NCBI RefSeq assembly: GCF_900996225.1
Contig: NZ_CAAJGL010000011.1
Location: forward strand, 124,001-188,000
From: Paraburkholderia sp. BCC1884
GTDB taxonomy: Bacteria > Pseudomonadota > Gammaproteobacteria > Burkholderiales > Burkholderiaceae
Length of the DNA stretch: 64,000 nucleotides
Direction: 5' to 3'
Part shown: positions 63,319 to 64,000 of the stretch, piece after piece
Position numbering within the stretch: the first letter of the stretch is position 1
How the letters are laid out: every line of letters starts with the position of its first letter
Program-made: the position numbers and the translations under genes
The notes under the pieces: generated by a model
The model's input: the letters and a program-made list of their open reading frames with translations, nothing else
Database searches by the model: none
Told to the model about the DNA's origin: nothing

Positions 63319-63969
63319 ATGTTCAGCGCGACCGTCTTCCTCCAGGGCTTGCCGCTGCTGCTGCACGCGGCACTCGCCACCATCGGCATTTCGCTGACGG
63401 GTCTGCTGATCGGCTTCTTCGTGGCAATCGGCGTGTGCGCGGCGCGGCTTTCGCCGAATCGCACGGCCCGCATGTTCGGCGGCGCGTATGTGTTCTTCTT
63501 TCGCGGCGTGCCGATGCTCGTGCAGTTGCTGCTGGTCTACTATCTTCTGCCGTTCGCGGGTATCAACGTGTCGCCGGTGGTGGCGGCGATCAGCGCCGTG
63601 TCGCTCTGCTCCGCGTCGTATATCGCCGAGATCCTGCGCGGCGGTTTTCTCAGCATTGCGCCGGGTCATCTCGAAGCGGCACGCATGCTCGGGCTCTCGC
63701 CCTTCGACATGTTGCGTCGCATTCTCGTGCCGCAAGCATTCCGTCTGACGCTGCCGTCGCTCGTCAATGAAATGGTGCTGCTCATCAAGGCGTCGTCGCT
63801 GATTTCCGTGGTGGGTGTCGCCGAAATCACGCGCACCGCGCAGAACATCGCGGCCAGTACCTATCGGCCGCTGGAAGCCTATCTCGCGGCCGGGCTGATC
63901 TACTTCGTGATCTGCGGCGCACTCGCGCTGGTCGCGCACGCCGCCGAATACCGCCTGCAGCACGCCTGA
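63319..63969 (+). CDS. Polar amino acid ABC transporter permease
   Basis: A 216-residue HisM/GlnP-type permease with about five TM helices. The EAA loop is 'EAARMLGLSPFDMLRRILVPQAFRLTLPSLVNEMVLLIKASSLISVVG', which contacts the ATPase, and 'FFRGVPMLVQLLLVYYLLPFAG' is the family N-terminal signature. A second permease or the ATPase should follow outside the window. Confidence 0.94.
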   Translation: MFSATVFLQGLPLLLHAALATIGISLTGLLIGFFVAIGVCAARLSPNRTARMFGGAYVFFFRGVPMLVQLLLVYYLLPFAGINVSPVVAAISAVSLCSASYIAEILRGGFLSIAPGHLEAARMLGLSPFDMLRRILVPQAFRLTLPSLVNEMVLLIKASSLISVVGVAEITRTAQNIAASTYRPLEAYLAAGLIYFVICGALALVAHAAEYRLQHA

Positions 63970-63988
63970 CCGACCTAGAGCCCACGCC

Positions 63989-64000
63989 ATGCAAAAGCTC
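63989..64000 (+). CDS. Start of the next ABC operon gene (cut by window end)
   Basis: ATG CAA AAG CTC at the very end of the window, 19 bp after the permease stop, with GAG-containing purine stretch upstream. Only four codons are present; by position it is probably a second permease or the ATP-binding subunit. Confidence 0.5.

Overview
The window reads as ordinary chromosomal DNA of a Paraburkholderia/Burkholderia-type betaproteobacterium. It is GC-rich, with few and short intergenic gaps. The gene families are typical of that group: BetR-domain regulator, OmpC-like 403-aa porin, TAXI and DctPQM TRAP parts, cyanide-insensitive-type bd oxidase, and GntR-controlled hexuronate/aldarate catabolism. 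I see no rRNA, tRNA, transposase, phage gene or CRISPR array. The genus is inferred from gene content and protein style, not from a marker gene.

Layout. 1-8.7 kb: tail of a HipA kinase, then signalling genes (BetR-REC regulator, a hybrid histidine kinase coupled to a periplasmic protein of molybdopterin-oxidoreductase fold, a lone receiver protein) mixed with a phosphoribosyltransferase-HAD fusion, a NERD-helicase, a glutathione transferase and Zur. 9-21 kb: TetR with a DHA2 drug exporter, a zinc-ribbon membrane protein, TAXI binding protein, MocR regulator with an EamA exporter, RpiR regulator with D-Ala-D-Ala dipeptidase, an acetyltransferase, a MerR regulator and an orphan sulfonate-type binding protein. 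21.4-26 kb: an operon of Baeyer-Villiger monooxygenase, SDR, PF10118-type protein and epoxide-hydrolase-like enzyme, running convergently into a putative glycolipid-binding protein. 26.7-28.8 kb: urea transporter, class II aldolase, tautomerase.

28.9-46.8 kb is the coherent core of the window, a hexuronate/aldarate catabolic island. A porin and a TRAP transporter bring substrate in. Uronate dehydrogenase (two paralogues) and an SMP-30 lactonase make galactarate/glucarate, and GarD makes 5-dehydro-4-deoxyglucarate. From there two routes are encoded side by side: KdgD plus a ketoglutarate-semialdehyde dehydrogenase to 2-oxoglutarate, and GarL plus GarR to pyruvate and glycerate. Two MFS carriers and one FadR-type GntR regulator complete it. 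I find a recurring 18-bp element, TTRTACG-N4-CGTAYAA (imperfect palindrome), in front of nearly every transcription unit of this island; it is probably the operator that ties the regulon together.

47-64 kb: a chloroperoxidase-type hydrolase, a CioAB oxidase with a 51-aa DUF2474-like third subunit overlapping cioB, a LuxR response regulator facing a hybrid kinase, a sigma-70-like orphan, a 1136-aa GMC oxidoreductase fused to a hydrolase with a cysteine nucleophile, a ModA-like orphan binding protein, a 2OG-Fe(II) oxygenase/FAD dehydrogenase pair, and a divergent polar-amino-acid ABC transporter that runs off the window.
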